From: Prochlorococcus sp. MIT 0603
Lineage (GTDB): Bacteria > Cyanobacteriota > Cyanobacteriia > PCC-6307 > Cyanobiaceae
Direction: 5' to 3'
Assembly (NCBI RefSeq): GCF_000760215.1
Contig: NZ_JNAW01000002.1
Location: 186,001 to 250,000 of the forward strand
Length of the DNA: 64,000 nucleotides
Shown here: positions 51,122 to 59,961 of the stretch, in pieces
Layout of the letters: each line of letters opens with the position of its first letter
How positions within the stretch are numbered: position 1 is the first letter of the stretch
Translations under genes and position numbers: made by a program
The notes under the pieces: model-generated
What the model was told of the DNA's origin: nothing
What the model saw: only the letters and a program-made list of their open reading frames with translations
Database searches by the model: none

Positions 51122-51335
51122 AAATGCTTTTAGTTAATCAGAGTTTTATAGAACTATCTTGGCTTTTCTTTTAGATGTTAAAGAAACTGGGTTTGAACTC
51201 ATCGCTAGAAAAGAGAGAGGCATTTAAATTTTATCGCCTCAACTTTGGACGTGTGGCATGAAAGCGTTAATAAAAGGGCCCCCTAAAGTTTGACTATTTG
51301 GAATCTCCGAATAAGAATTGGAGAAAAGATTTGCA

Positions 51336-51464
51336 ATGACTGATAGCCCCAGAAAGGACTTTATGAACAAATTTTTTGATCTTTGTCGAAAGTATCAGGA
51401 GGACTTGCCCCCAGAAGTGATTGCTGAAATTCTTAGAGACTATGCGGATAGGTTGGACAGCTAA
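51336..51464 (+). CDS. Small protein, PPE..LRD family
   Basis: A 42-residue product (MTDSPRKDFMNKFFDLCRKY, then PPEVIAEILRDYADRLD). The TAATG overlap with the next gene supports translation. Relative of 50930. Confidence 0.5.
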   Translation: MTDSPRKDFMNKFFDLCRKYQEDLPPEVIAEILRDYADRLDS

Positions 51465-51712
51465 TGAATTTAAAAAAAATACTGAATCTCAATTCTTATG
51501 AATGGTGGAGAAATCATAGAAGATTTGTCATGCTTGGAATTTTCATAGCTCTCTTTGGCTCTTATTTAAATCCAGTCATCAAAGTTTCAAAACACAAAAT
51601 CATTTGTGCTCGATGGGAAGCTAATGAGATATTTATTGAACAAGCGAATAAACAACTTGGCTTGGATTCAAAGAGCCTAATGACGGCTGAGTATTGTGAA
51701 AACTTTAAATAA
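51464..51712 (+). CDS. Small membrane protein
   Basis: An 82-residue protein with one membrane helix (FVMLGIFIALFGSYLNPVI), then a soluble part with two cysteines (IICARWE, EYCENFK). Coupled to the preceding gene. Unknown. Confidence 0.52.
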   Translation: MNLKKILNLNSYEWWRNHRRFVMLGIFIALFGSYLNPVIKVSKHKIICARWEANEIFIEQANKQLGLDSKSLMTAEYCENFK

Positions 51713-51883
51713 ACTGTCTAAGTTGTATTCTAGGCCTACATTTCAATATTTATGATTGCTATTCCCAATTTTTCTTTCGGCCAAAAAATAATTGTTTTAA
51801 GATTGTGGAGGTGATTTCCTCTCATTGAGTTTTGAAAACAATAGTCATGCTATGTTTTAAATTATTTATAATTTTGAATCATT

Positions 51884-52906
51884 TTGCAAATTAAGGACAA
51901 ATTAAAAAAATCTTCTTTTTATACAATTGTAGGTTTAAATTTAATTTTTCTTTTAGTTAGCCTTGAGTTTTTTTTAAGAGCTTATAAGTCTGTTACCTAT
52001 GATGGACTCATATGGTTGAAGTCACCGTCCGTTAACAATGTAATAGATAAAAAATTAGGATGGATAAGCCCAAAACTTAGATCTTATTATAAACGAGATA
52101 AGGTATATGGTAATGGTACTGTCTCATATAACTCTAAAGGGTTTAGAGCCCCAGAGTTCAATAAACAGGATGATTGGGACTTTGTGGTATTTGTAATAGG
52201 TGACTCTACTATGCAGGGTTACCAGATCCCTGACGGCCAAATATTTTCACATATGTTAGAAGATAAACTACGTAAATATTATAAAAAACCTTATGTATTA
52301 CCATTGGCAGTAGGAGGCTATGGCACTATTCAGCAATATCTTTTGGTTAAAGAGATTTCGCGATCTATTAAACCAGATCTTGTGATTCATCATTGGTCAG
52401 AAAATGATATCTACAATAACTCATTTGCTCTTGAGAGATATTCACCATCTGCTAATAATATGAGAGTTAAGCCATACTATGACCTTGAAAAACAAGAAAT
52501 AGTTTATAAAGCTCCTTATATATTTAATATATCACCTAGAATCGATAGCCTTATGATTGTAAAAATGTTAAATCATTATTCAAGGAAATATTTAATTAAT
52601 GATTTAGAAAACTCAGAATTATTGAGGTTAAGAAAGCAATCTTATAAGGTTACGGATATTTTTATAGGTAAAATAACTCGTCTTTTCCCATCTGATACGC
52701 CTAAATATGGGTTATATGGTCATAAAGGTATCCTTCCTTTATATCAAAAATATGGGTTCAAATCAGTTTTTAGCTTGGTTCCAGATGAAATGAGGGGTTT
52801 GCCAAGAGATAAACACCCTAATCCCCAAGGTCACAAATATATGCTTGATTCCTTATTCCCTAAAATAGAACAATTCCTGTTAAAGAAAAAATCAAATAAA
52901 AATTAA
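51884..52906 (+). CDS. SGNH/GDSL-type hydrolase, membrane-anchored
   Basis: A 340-residue protein, start TTG 51884. An N-terminal helix (IVGLNLIFLLVSLEFFLRAY) anchors it. The hydrolase blocks are GDSTMQGY (nucleophile Ser), GGYGTIQ, SENDI (block III Asn) and DKHPNPQGH (Asp-His). Such enzymes remove or move acyl groups on surface glycans or lipids. The gene is much more AT-rich than the neighbourhood, a sign of transfer. Confidence 0.75.
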   Translation: MQIKDKLKKSSFYTIVGLNLIFLLVSLEFFLRAYKSVTYDGLIWLKSPSVNNVIDKKLGWISPKLRSYYKRDKVYGNGTVSYNSKGFRAPEFNKQDDWDFVVFVIGDSTMQGYQIPDGQIFSHMLEDKLRKYYKKPYVLPLAVGGYGTIQQYLLVKEISRSIKPDLVIHHWSENDIYNNSFALERYSPSANNMRVKPYYDLEKQEIVYKAPYIFNISPRIDSLMIVKMLNHYSRKYLINDLENSELLRLRKQSYKVTDIFIGKITRLFPSDTPKYGLYGHKGILPLYQKYGFKSVFSLVPDEMRGLPRDKHPNPQGHKYMLDSLFPKIEQFLLKKKSNKN

Positions 52907-53148
52907 AATATTAATTACTACACCAAAATTTATAATTTTGTAGATTAATCTATCATTAAAATTTTAAATTATATACTTATACAATTATCTAGAGTTTTAC
53001 CTATAGACTATTGAGATATATAGCTGATTCGAGACTTACTTGCTAAGCTTTATTGCTTTTATATTGATGTTTTATTTCGAAATTCTCAGATTTCTATAAT
53101 AGGGAACCCTTAGGTAAATATATTTATTAGAAGTACAGTAAATCACAT

Positions 53149-53565
53149 ATGAAACATTTCCTCTTTTTATGTCTCACGGCCATAATATTTTTGCTGGACC
53201 CGTTTTTGCCATTGGCCTCTGCTGCAGATTTATCACCTTCTCTCTCTGGAATAAGTAAGGACTTTTCTGAAAGATTCTGCGCGTCTATTGGCAATGGAAT
53301 GACTCCTCAAAAAGCCGGAGAGGTTTCAGCAGTTCAATTGTCAAAAGGCTTATTGTTTTCTTCTGCTCTAAAAGAAATAACTTCTGCTCCAAAAGAAACT
53401 TTGGTTGAATCGTTATCTAATAATATTTTTGTAGAATGCGGTGATGATCTTGGTGATACTAAAGGAGATATTGATAGTTATCTTTCACAATTAGTAAAAA
53501 AAATCCCAAGAAACTCTTCTTACAGCTTGCAGCTTCCTCCCACTCAACAGAAACCTTATAAATAA
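53149..53565 (+). CDS. Secreted protein, paralogue of 12638-12988
   Basis: A 138-residue protein with signal peptide (FLCLTAIIFLLDPFLPLASA). The mature part has DFSERFCASIGNGMTPQKAG and FVECGDDLG, the two-Cys layout shared with 12638. Function unknown. The 240 bases upstream and 300 bases downstream are AT-rich and hold no clear gene. Confidence 0.6.
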   Translation: MKHFLFLCLTAIIFLLDPFLPLASAADLSPSLSGISKDFSERFCASIGNGMTPQKAGEVSAVQLSKGLLFSSALKEITSAPKETLVESLSNNIFVECGDDLGDTKGDIDSYLSQLVKKIPRNSSYSLQLPPTQQKPYK

Positions 53566-53872
53566 TAAGTCCTGTTTAAAAGGATATTTGTGTATGTGTG
53601 AAATTCGCTAATAAATATTGTATTTATAACAAAATCCCTGCTTTTTAGATTCAACGAGTGCCGTAATATAGAAACATGATTGCGGGAACCTTCCATTAAC
53701 CCAAAAAGCAAAGTAGATATCGCTTTGCTTTCCTCTACTTGGAATAATTGTAATTTTCTTTGGAATGAGTTTTGGGTGTGAGTTCCATATTTAGAGAGAA
53801 ACAAGAAAAAGAATGAATTTATTTGCTGATACTTAATGATTCAAATATGCTTATTGGACTAGTCATGTATAG

Positions 53873-54154
53873 ATGATCTCATTCATAACATTCATTTTTG
53901 GTTTGAGTATTGGATGGGTTTTAGCTTTTCAACGTCTAACACAACTTGAGAAACAAAGAGAGAAAAGAAAATTTAGTGATGAGATAGAACTAAGAGCCAC
54001 ACCTGATACATACCTTTCGGAATTTGACTTGATAAGGAAACGGTATTACGAAGCTAAGTTTAAACAGATGACTGGTCCCATGCTTCATAGAAAAGGCATC
54101 CCAATGACAGAAGAGGAGATTAAATTAAGACAATCATCAGAGAAAAATAATTAA
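53873..54154 (+). CDS. Small membrane-anchored protein
   Basis: A 93-residue protein with an N-terminal membrane helix (FITFIFGLSIGWVLAFQ) and a long charged helix after it. Unknown. Confidence 0.52.
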   Translation: MISFITFIFGLSIGWVLAFQRLTQLEKQREKRKFSDEIELRATPDTYLSEFDLIRKRYYEAKFKQMTGPMLHRKGIPMTEEEIKLRQSSEKNN

Positions 54155-54186
54155 GCTCTCTGGAAATTCAAGGCACTTCAAAAGTT

Positions 54187-54399
54187 TTATTTACCAGTCC
54201 TTCTCTTTCCGATTATTTGGACAAAACAATCTTCTAAAAGGCCAATTCTTTCCCATCTAATAGCCTCTTCCCCTTCACTAAGGTCGTTTTGATGAGAATT
54301 GATTTGAGAAGGCGTTAGTCTTTGCTCAAGTGGATCATCGGCAAAACTGTTTTTGATTCCTGAGTTTTTGTAAAACTTGTTTTGTTTAAAACTAGCCAT
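54187..54399 (-). CDS. Small hypothetical protein
   Basis: A 70-residue polar protein (DDPLEQRLTPSQINSHQNDL, ending IGKRRTGK). It is convergent with the gene at 53873. The next 300 bases (54400-54704) show no gene. Confidence 0.48.
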   Translation of the reverse strand: MASFKQNKFYKNSGIKNSFADDPLEQRLTPSQINSHQNDLSEGEEAIRWERIGLLEDCFVQIIGKRRTGK

Positions 54400-54704
54400 T
54401 AAAAAAATAGTTCAAAATCACTCTCGATCCAATTTTTTCAAGAAAGAATCTAATCGAGGGTTTGGGGATGATCCTCATGTCATTGGGATTGAGGCTGATT
54501 TACAGACATGAGTTAATAATCAGCCATGATGGCATTTTTATAGCAGAATCAGTGACCAATAACCACTTTGTTACACTATCTATAGTCATTTTCCAACCTA
54601 CTCACGCTAAATACAGTGTTTTTGCCTATGCCAATTAATTAGGTGAAAAGACGGATTCGCAACCAAGCCTTAGTTGTTAAGTTTGGTGCCCTCACAAAAT
54701 AGCA

Positions 54705-54875
54705 ATGACAGAAAATCAGATTGAGATGGCTATGGAAAGCCTATTTGTTGGAGCTGAAAAAGTCAGAGCAAAGAAGCATGCAAACACCTTTTCCAGAAAT
54801 GTTCACAGACAATGTGCCGCTCGAATTGCTTCTCAAATGTGGGATGAAGAGAAAAGGAACTTTAAGGCTGCTTAG
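54705..54875 (+). CDS. Small hypothetical protein
   Basis: A 56-residue helical protein (MTENQIEMAMESLFVGAEKV, then HANTFSRNVHRQCAARIASQ). Soluble, no known motif. A terminator hairpin overlaps its stop codon. Confidence 0.5.
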   Translation: MTENQIEMAMESLFVGAEKVRAKKHANTFSRNVHRQCAARIASQMWDEEKRNFKAA

Positions 54876-54895
54876 ACCCACTTTAGAAGCAGCCT
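54865..54895 (+). terminator. Hairpin terminator
   Basis: AGGCTGCTT pairs perfectly with AAGCAGCCT; the left arm includes the stop of the 54705 gene. No strong T-run follows. Confidence 0.5.
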
Positions 54896-55015
54896 GATTA
54901 TTAACTTTATTTATTCCGGTGTAATTTATTGCCCTGACTACTTTTTGACCATTGGATTGTGAATTAATGCCTTTAGGCTCTTCCTTTTATTGTTTGGATA
55001 ACATTTGTCCATTTG

Positions 55016-55258
55016 TTATTTAACAGTCTTCAACTTTGGTTCATAAACTGCTCCATTGCAAATGCCTACAGCAAGAGATTCTTTGGCTTTAGTACTCCAA
55101 ATACTAAAATCTGGTTTTTCATTAATCCATCCAACGGTACTATCGATACATCGGTTCCAGTATGCAGCTTGCCTGGATACTGGTATTAGTTCGATTGCTA
55201 TGCAAGAAACTCCTAGCGCAATCACTCCATAAAAAGCTTTTTGCAATGAATCACTCAT
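55016..55258 (-). CDS. Small membrane-anchored protein
   Basis: An 80-residue protein with an N-terminal hydrophobic helix (AFYGVIALGVSCIAIELIPV) and a soluble part with two cysteines (NRCIDST, GICNGAV). A conserved-looking Prochlorococcus small protein without known role. Confidence 0.55.
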   Translation of the reverse strand: MSDSLQKAFYGVIALGVSCIAIELIPVSRQAAYWNRCIDSTVGWINEKPDFSIWSTKAKESLAVGICNGAVYEPKLKTVK

Positions 55259-55339
55259 GTTTTCTAAGTGGAAAAATTTGTTAGGGCAATTTAAGCGTAT
55301 TTGAGCCCATAAAAGTTAACTAAACGCTTGATAAAGGAT

Positions 55340-55441
55340 TCAGTCATCTAAAGTTCTTTTTGATGTTGAAGTTTTAGCTATTGTTGATATCCAAGTTACT
55401 AGGCCTAATAGTAGTTGGCCAAAAGCTGCTGCTGTTTTCAC
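55340..55441 (-). CDS. Possible small membrane protein
   Basis: A 33-residue product from GTG 55441 (MKTAAAFGQLLLGLVTWIST then a Ser/Thr/Lys tail). One hydrophobic helix. An in-frame stop five codons upstream confines it. Confidence 0.38.
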   Translation of the reverse strand: MKTAAAFGQLLLGLVTWISTIAKTSTSKRTLDD

Positions 55442-55505
55442 TAAGTAAGACTCTTATGTTTATTTCTTGCTATCCAAACCGAGTAGGAGCTCTATTTGGG
55501 GAGAA

Positions 55506-56567
55506 TTAACTGACATGCGAGACACTTCCTGCAAAATTAGGCTCAAGCATTCTTTTAGGAGAAATGTTTTGAGAATGGTTTCCCTGTAGCCATTTTGAAA
55601 ATGAGGTCATTGTTATATCCAGCTCTTTGGCAATGATTTTTAGTTCTTTTAGATTTGCTCCATACCCAGTTCTTTCAATCCAGCTGGCCATAGTGCCAAT
55701 GTCGTGCTCGATTAGATTTATAAGCCTACGGGGAATCATGGAATAGCGAGCTGATTGAGAATCATTGCGTTTAATTTTTTGCCAAAGAGCTGCCATTTCG
55801 CTCCCAGTCATCTCTTCTCCAGCGATATTTATTGCCTCTCCCAAAAATCTATGTGGATTTTTAAATACTGCCTTTGTCCACAGCCCTACATCATCTACTG
55901 CGATGGTTTGCCAAACTTTATCCTTGTGAACTATTCCAGGGAATACTTTTTCAGAGATCTTTACCCCAGGTAGATTGCTATTGAAATTTTCGAAGTAGCT
56001 AACTGGTCTGATAATAGTTGTGAGCTCTTGCAGCCCATTAAGCAAAATATATTCTTCAATACTCCATTTGCTTGAAAAATGACCTGGGGCTGGTTCATTC
56101 TTTAGAGGGTCTTTGGGTTTGCAAACTGAGCTAAAAACAAAGTGCTTTAAAGTCCCTAAATCGGCTAATTTTTTGATTACGTCGACTAAAACTCTTCCTT
56201 GTGATATCTCATATTCGCGAACGATACTTCCTCGGCCTAAAATCCACCCTTTGGTAGGAGTGGTATTACCAAATATTCCGTAAACTCCTGAGAAACATCT
56301 TTCCAAGCTTTTATAGTCCAGGAGGTCACCATTCCATATTTCAACATTTGGCAATTTCGCCAAATGTACTGAACGATTACTAAATGGTGTGCGAGTAATT
56401 GCTCGAATCTGAAATGCGCCAGTTCTAGATAAATGATTTACCACTGCGGATCCCTGCCTGCTTGTTGCCATTGTCACTGCAATTAGAGGCTTAGGCCTTT
56501 TTAGAGGTAGATCCTTAGATCTGTTTACACCTCTTTTAGAGAGATTTGCTTGAAAGGAAGAATGCAA
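55506..56567 (-). CDS. NmrA-like NAD(P)-binding protein
   Basis: A 353-residue atypical short-chain dehydrogenase. The nucleotide-binding turn is TMATSRQGSAVV instead of the canonical GATGxxG, then RAITRT and WNGDLLDYKSL, FVFSSVCKP and TIIRPVSYFENF follow the NmrA pattern. It may bind NAD(P) as a sensor rather than act as an enzyme, since the usual YxxxK is not evident. Confidence 0.8.
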   Translation of the reverse strand: MHSSFQANLSKRGVNRSKDLPLKRPKPLIAVTMATSRQGSAVVNHLSRTGAFQIRAITRTPFSNRSVHLAKLPNVEIWNGDLLDYKSLERCFSGVYGIFGNTTPTKGWILGRGSIVREYEISQGRVLVDVIKKLADLGTLKHFVFSSVCKPKDPLKNEPAPGHFSSKWSIEEYILLNGLQELTTIIRPVSYFENFNSNLPGVKISEKVFPGIVHKDKVWQTIAVDDVGLWTKAVFKNPHRFLGEAINIAGEEMTGSEMAALWQKIKRNDSQSARYSMIPRRLINLIEHDIGTMASWIERTGYGANLKELKIIAKELDITMTSFSKWLQGNHSQNISPKRMLEPNFAGSVSHVS

Positions 56568-56843
56568 TTGATAAGAAAAGCCGCGCTTAATATTGCGAAA
56601 TGTAAACCATTTTTATTTAAAGTGTGGCTTCGATCGAATTCCGCAGTTGATATAGTCGAGAGTTCTTTCTCAAAATTTGATTTCTGAGATCATCTAAGGG
56701 AAAGAAGGATTTATGAATTTGTTAATCATTAGGAAGGCTGCTTTAAAGAGGCTTTTTAAGGACATATCCTTTGGATTGGTTTCGGCTCAGGAGCGTATTT
56801 CGGAATTAATCAGGGGAGGCCTCGCTGAAATAATTGTGTGTTC

Positions 56844-57044
56844 TTATTTGCTTATTAAATTTAGAATTACTGTCAGTATCAAGCTAATTAAAATGCAAGT
56901 AATCACTGGGAAGTAAAAAGTTAAATTTTCTCCTCTTATAGCTATATCCCCTGGTAATTGTCCTAAACGTATCCTTTTTATATAGGGATAAAGTATCCCT
57001 ATATAAGTGATTAACAAGCCAATAATAATAATAATTTTTTGCAT
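56844..57044 (-). CDS. DUF2905 family membrane protein
   Basis: A 66-residue protein with two membrane helices around the family signature RLGQLPGDIAIRGENLTFYF. Function unknown. It is the third gene of a run of three minus-strand small membrane protein genes. Confidence 0.87.
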   Translation of the reverse strand: MQKIIIIIGLLITYIGILYPYIKRIRLGQLPGDIAIRGENLTFYFPVITCILISLILTVILNLISK

Positions 57045-57051
57045 TAATAAA

Positions 57052-57207
57052 TTAGGACCTTATTGTTTTTGGACCCAATGTCACCTTTTCTTGCATGCAC
57101 TCAGTTGGGTATGAGATGACATCTCTTGAAGCAAAGCCTATTCCAATTGCTACTAATCCAATTGAAAAGAGCCATCTTGCTCTTTTGTTTGAAAGAAGGT
57201 GCTTCAT
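57052..57207 (-). CDS. Small membrane-anchored protein
   Basis: A 51-residue product (MKHLLSNKRARWLFSIGLVA then polar, one Cys). It starts three bases after the preceding stop and ends seven bases before the DUF2905 gene, so it is in an operon. Confidence 0.5.
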   Translation of the reverse strand: MKHLLSNKRARWLFSIGLVAIGIGFASRDVISYPTECMQEKVTLGPKTIRS

Positions 57208-57209
57208 GG

Positions 57210-57560
57210 TTACTTTCGATTTCTTAATTCTTCAACAATAGAGTCCCATTTCCTTCCTGCCTCTTCCTCCTCGCGACTTTTTGCAATTCCTGACTTGGGT
57301 TTGAAACGTCCCCACCAAATGAATTTGCTAAACAAAGCTATGGGAGTTAAGAGGACTATCAATCTGATAGTTAAACCACTTCTGAAAATTGATGATGCAA
57401 CCAGGCCCTTGAAAGGCAGTTTGTTGAAGAGAATTGCCTGATAGGTTTCCCAATTTTCGTGGTTGAAAATTACATTAATAAGAACAAGCCAAATAGCAGC
57501 AAACCCAACATTGATAGCAAAGCGAGAAAACTTATTGATTGGGAGTAGTAAATGTTTCAT
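57210..57560 (-). CDS. Small membrane protein
   Basis: A 116-residue protein with two membrane helices (FAINVGFAAIWLVLINVIF; GLTIRLIVLLTPIALFSKFI) and a charged C-terminus. First gene of the operon with 57052 and DUF2905. The next 340 bases (57561-57900) hold no gene but a possible tRNA remnant. Confidence 0.55.
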   Translation of the reverse strand: MKHLLLPINKFSRFAINVGFAAIWLVLINVIFNHENWETYQAILFNKLPFKGLVASSIFRSGLTIRLIVLLTPIALFSKFIWWGRFKPKSGIAKSREEEEAGRKWDSIVEELRNRK

Positions 57561-57900
57561 ATATGCATAGTGCTGGCAAAAATCTTTTTGTCGCTAAGGA
57601 CTTGGATTCGAATTCTATCGTTCATAATTTAGAGTTTCAAAAAATTATTTTTTCTCCTTCTCTATAAGTTATTCCTTAACAAGGCTTTTCATTTAATTTC
57701 ATGAGAAATTAGCAATTTTCAAACACTTCTAATTATGAATTTGAAAGATTTCCATATATATCAAAGCCTTGAGCGGATAAACATAAGGTATATATACCTA
57801 AACGAAAATATTAAAAATCATCTGTATTCTTTACATTTATAGACTGGAAATCAAACTCCTGCTAAAAAGTATCAAACAATACTTTTTTGGACCTGATCAC

Positions 57901-58038
57901 ATGATCAATGAAAACCTTGTTGAAATCCTTTTGGCAGCAATCCTTGTTTCAAATACCTATGACAAAGATCAGCCTGTTATAAAATGGGGTGGAATCGTGA
58001 TTGCAGTTGCAGGTGTTGCTTCAGCTTTATTTGGCTAG
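57901..58038 (+). CDS. Small membrane protein
   Basis: A 45-residue product with two hydrophobic stretches (VEILLAAILVS and WGGIVIAVAGVASALFG). It is followed by a terminator at 58100. Confidence 0.5.
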   Translation: MINENLVEILLAAILVSNTYDKDQPVIKWGGIVIAVAGVASALFG

Positions 58039-58099
58039 ATATCTATCCTTTATGAGTTGACTAGAAGTAATTTTTTAAACTCATTAATTTTATTTAGAT

Positions 58100-58127
58100 A
58101 GGCTGCATATTATGTGCGGCCTTTTTT
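58100..58127 (+). terminator. Hairpin terminator
   Basis: AGGC-TGCAT pairs with ATGTG-C-GGCCT (with wobbles), then six T. Confidence 0.65.
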
Positions 58128-58254
58128 ATGTAATGGAAAATACAATAAGCTTAAGATTATCTGGTGTCCTTATATACACATAAAGAGTATTTGCGCCAAT
58201 TTCAAGCTTTAGATATATAGCTATGTATTAGATAGAAGATTCCTTGCCTTCTTA

Positions 58255-58443
58255 ATGAATGCTGATCAACAGTTAAGAGAGACCTTGCAGACAGTTCTTA
58301 ACAGCGCTGTTTCCAGAATGGAAACACTCCAAGATCCTTCTGATCGACGTTGCTTGTTTTATGAATACAAGGAGTGGTTGGGAGGTGATATTAATGATGA
58401 AGTTTGGGCTCTTCCTTCAGAAGTTTTTCAAGACGACTATTAG
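58255..58443 (+). CDS. Small hypothetical protein
   Basis: A 62-residue acidic soluble protein (MNADQQLRETLQTVLNSAVS, ending SEVFQDDY). Unknown. Confidence 0.5.
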   Translation: MNADQQLRETLQTVLNSAVSRMETLQDPSDRRCLFYEYKEWLGGDINDEVWALPSEVFQDDY

Positions 58444-58508
58444 TAAATGAATTAAGCAAAAAGAAAGGTTGATTTTAATTGTGCATAATTTAAATAAAGA
58501 CTTTCATT

Positions 58509-58625
58509 ATGGATCGGCTTCAACTCAAGTTTCTATGGCCTGTTGTCTTAATTGTTATTGCAGCTTTTGTGATGATGATTGGAGTGATAGGAGGTTTTAT
58601 AGACCCCACGTCTCTAATGGTTTGA
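58509..58625 (+). CDS. Small single-span membrane protein
   Basis: A 38-residue product (FLWPVVLIVIAAFVMMIGVI in the middle). It is 13 bases before the next small membrane gene. Confidence 0.48.
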   Translation: MDRLQLKFLWPVVLIVIAAFVMMIGVIGGFIDPTSLMV

Positions 58626-58638
58626 TTGAAGATTTAGC

Positions 58639-58773
58639 GTGAAAAAAAAGCCTTTAATAATTTCTACTATTGTAATTTTGGCTTTTGCTGGAGGAATGAT
58701 TCTCTATTACGAGAATTACCCTTCATCTGAAACAAGGCGGCATATATCTACAGATGGGATGTTTCTTGATTAA
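58639..58773 (+). CDS. Small membrane-anchored protein
   Basis: A 44-residue product from GTG 58639 with one helix (LIISTIVILAFAGGMILYY) and a polar tail. Likely co-transcribed with 58509. Confidence 0.45.
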   Translation: MKKKPLIISTIVILAFAGGMILYYENYPSSETRRHISTDGMFLD

Positions 58774-58858
58774 TGAAATGCTTATTAAGGTTTCCTGAAA
58801 AGAATATTGTGCTACCGAATCAAAGCTATTTATCAAAATAAATTCTTATAATGACGCG

Positions 58859-58950
58859 TTAAGCCTTCGTAGGCTTCTGGGGTTCCTATCTTAAGCTCCG
58901 ATTGGAGGGAGAGGCCGTTGCTAAATAGGTTACGCTCACTCTGCCATTTC
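58859..58950 (+). ncRNA. Candidate small RNA
   Basis: A consensus TATAAT at 58847-58852 is followed at the right distance by a GC-richer stretch opening with the hairpin AAGCCT-tcgt-AGGCTT (58861-58876) and then CTCC-gatt-GGAG. No open frame fits. The RNA class is not recognised and the end is a guess. Confidence 0.35.
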
Positions 58951-58960
58951 ATGGAAAAGT

Positions 58961-59038
58961 TTAACCAAGGCTATTGATAGTAATTATGTAGTAAATAGCT
59001 GTTCCAAGAATCAATGCAATAGCGAGAACTCTTGCCAT
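58961..59038 (-). CDS. Possible 25-residue membrane microprotein
   Basis: The frame is MARVLAIALILGTAIYYIIT plus five residues, nearly all one membrane helix. Confidence 0.35.
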   Translation of the reverse strand: MARVLAIALILGTAIYYIITINSLG

Positions 59039-59068
59039 CTTTGAAAGGTTTATTTGATATAAGTTTAG

Positions 59069-59245
59069 CTAGAGCTTGACTCCGTAGCTACTTGCAATCC
59101 CAGCTATATCTTCTAAAGAAAGTTCTTGAAAATAATTACTCAAACATTTGTATGTATTGAAGTAAGCATTTAAGGTCTCTATGCGCCCCTTAGGAGGCTT
59201 ATGCATTGCTATGGATATTTTGAGAGCAAGTTGATCTTTTGTCAT
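59069..59245 (-). CDS. 58-residue conserved protein, copy 2
   Basis: Paralogue of 47737 (same first 16 residues, ending ASSYGVKL). It follows the Cys-rich gene by three bases. Unknown. Confidence 0.55.
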   Translation of the reverse strand: MTKDQLALKISIAMHKPPKGRIETLNAYFNTYKCLSNYFQELSLEDIAGIASSYGVKL

Positions 59246-59248
59246 TTG

Positions 59249-59566
59249 TTAGGCAGCCTCAGGACAGAAACCAAATTTATCCTCATAGTTTTTATGCCAT
59301 AGAGGACATTTACTTGTTAAGTGAGCTCCTTGTGGAATAAGTCGAGTATGAGCACGACAAGTAAGTAGTGTGTGACAACGTGTATTGCATGAATAGCGAA
59401 AATGAACACATGTCATGCAAACGCAAGCTGAACGTGACAACTTGAGAGTCCCTTCTTCGAGATAGTCCCAACCCTCTGCTTCATATCGCTTTTTGGGTAG
59501 AACTTTTTGGGCTGAACTCTTAAGCATTGTTTTAGGCCAATAGGTTGTGCTACTACAGGACTCCAA
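59249..59566 (-). CDS. Cys/His-rich small protein, copy 2
   Basis: A 105-residue paralogue of 47416. The Cys positions CVCMTC, SC, RCHT, TC and SKCPLW...FCPEAA are kept while residues between them vary, which supports this reading frame as the coding one and metal binding as a role. Confidence 0.62.
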   Translation of the reverse strand: MESCSSTTYWPKTMLKSSAQKVLPKKRYEAEGWDYLEEGTLKLSRSACVCMTCVHFRYSCNTRCHTLLTCRAHTRLIPQGAHLTSKCPLWHKNYEDKFGFCPEAA

Positions 59567-59797
59567 TCAGATGCACGGAATACTGCATAAGGTGAGGAGA
59601 TTGAAGCCATGTCTCGTCTGTAGTAGTACGTATATACTAATCAGGACGGCCGGGTATTGTCAACACCCTTTCTTCGCTAAGTATATGTTAGGTTTTTGCA
59701 ATCTAAGACGAGATCAGCTAGGGACATAACTCTCAAGTAGCAGTGATATTGGTAAGTCCAAATCATTAACAAACAAATCAATCCAAAAGGAGTCATA

Positions 59798-59908
59798 ATG
59801 ACCAGAACACAATTAAAGAAAAATTACGCAGACATAATGCTTCAGGCAGATCAGGCTTTAGGCAGAAGGGAAACCACAGAGCTTTATAAGAATGCTAACT
59901 CGATTTAA
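59798..59908 (+). pseudogene. Shortened copy of the 47038 gene
   Basis: A 36-residue frame homologous to the first three quarters of the 48-residue protein. A TAA after NANSI removes the basic KKKLYG end. It may be a degraded copy. Confidence 0.5.
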
Positions 59909-59961
59909 AAGCGCCTATATAAAACTGAAGCTGACTGTCATTCACTACATAATTTAAAATT

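Larger units (their letters stand above)
59069..59800. repeat. Inverted duplicate of block 47182-47913
   Basis: The gene order (48-residue gene, divergent Cys-rich gene, 58-residue gene) and long DNA stretches match 47182-47913 in reverse orientation. The noncoding part between the divergent genes is conserved too. Confidence 0.8.

Noticed and set aside
51301-51326. TTGGAATCT with 13-base spacer before the 42-residue gene
   Set aside because: The second box reads GGAGAAA and the site is only 35 bases from the ATG, outside element B.
53556-53804. 82-codon frame on the minus strand
   Set aside because: Protein-unlike composition, overlaps the end of a real gene and has no supporting context.
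56713-56916. 67-codon plus-strand frame with a fair ribosome site
   Set aside because: It runs 73 bases into the convergent DUF2905 gene, which is clearly real, and its sequence has no recognisable features.
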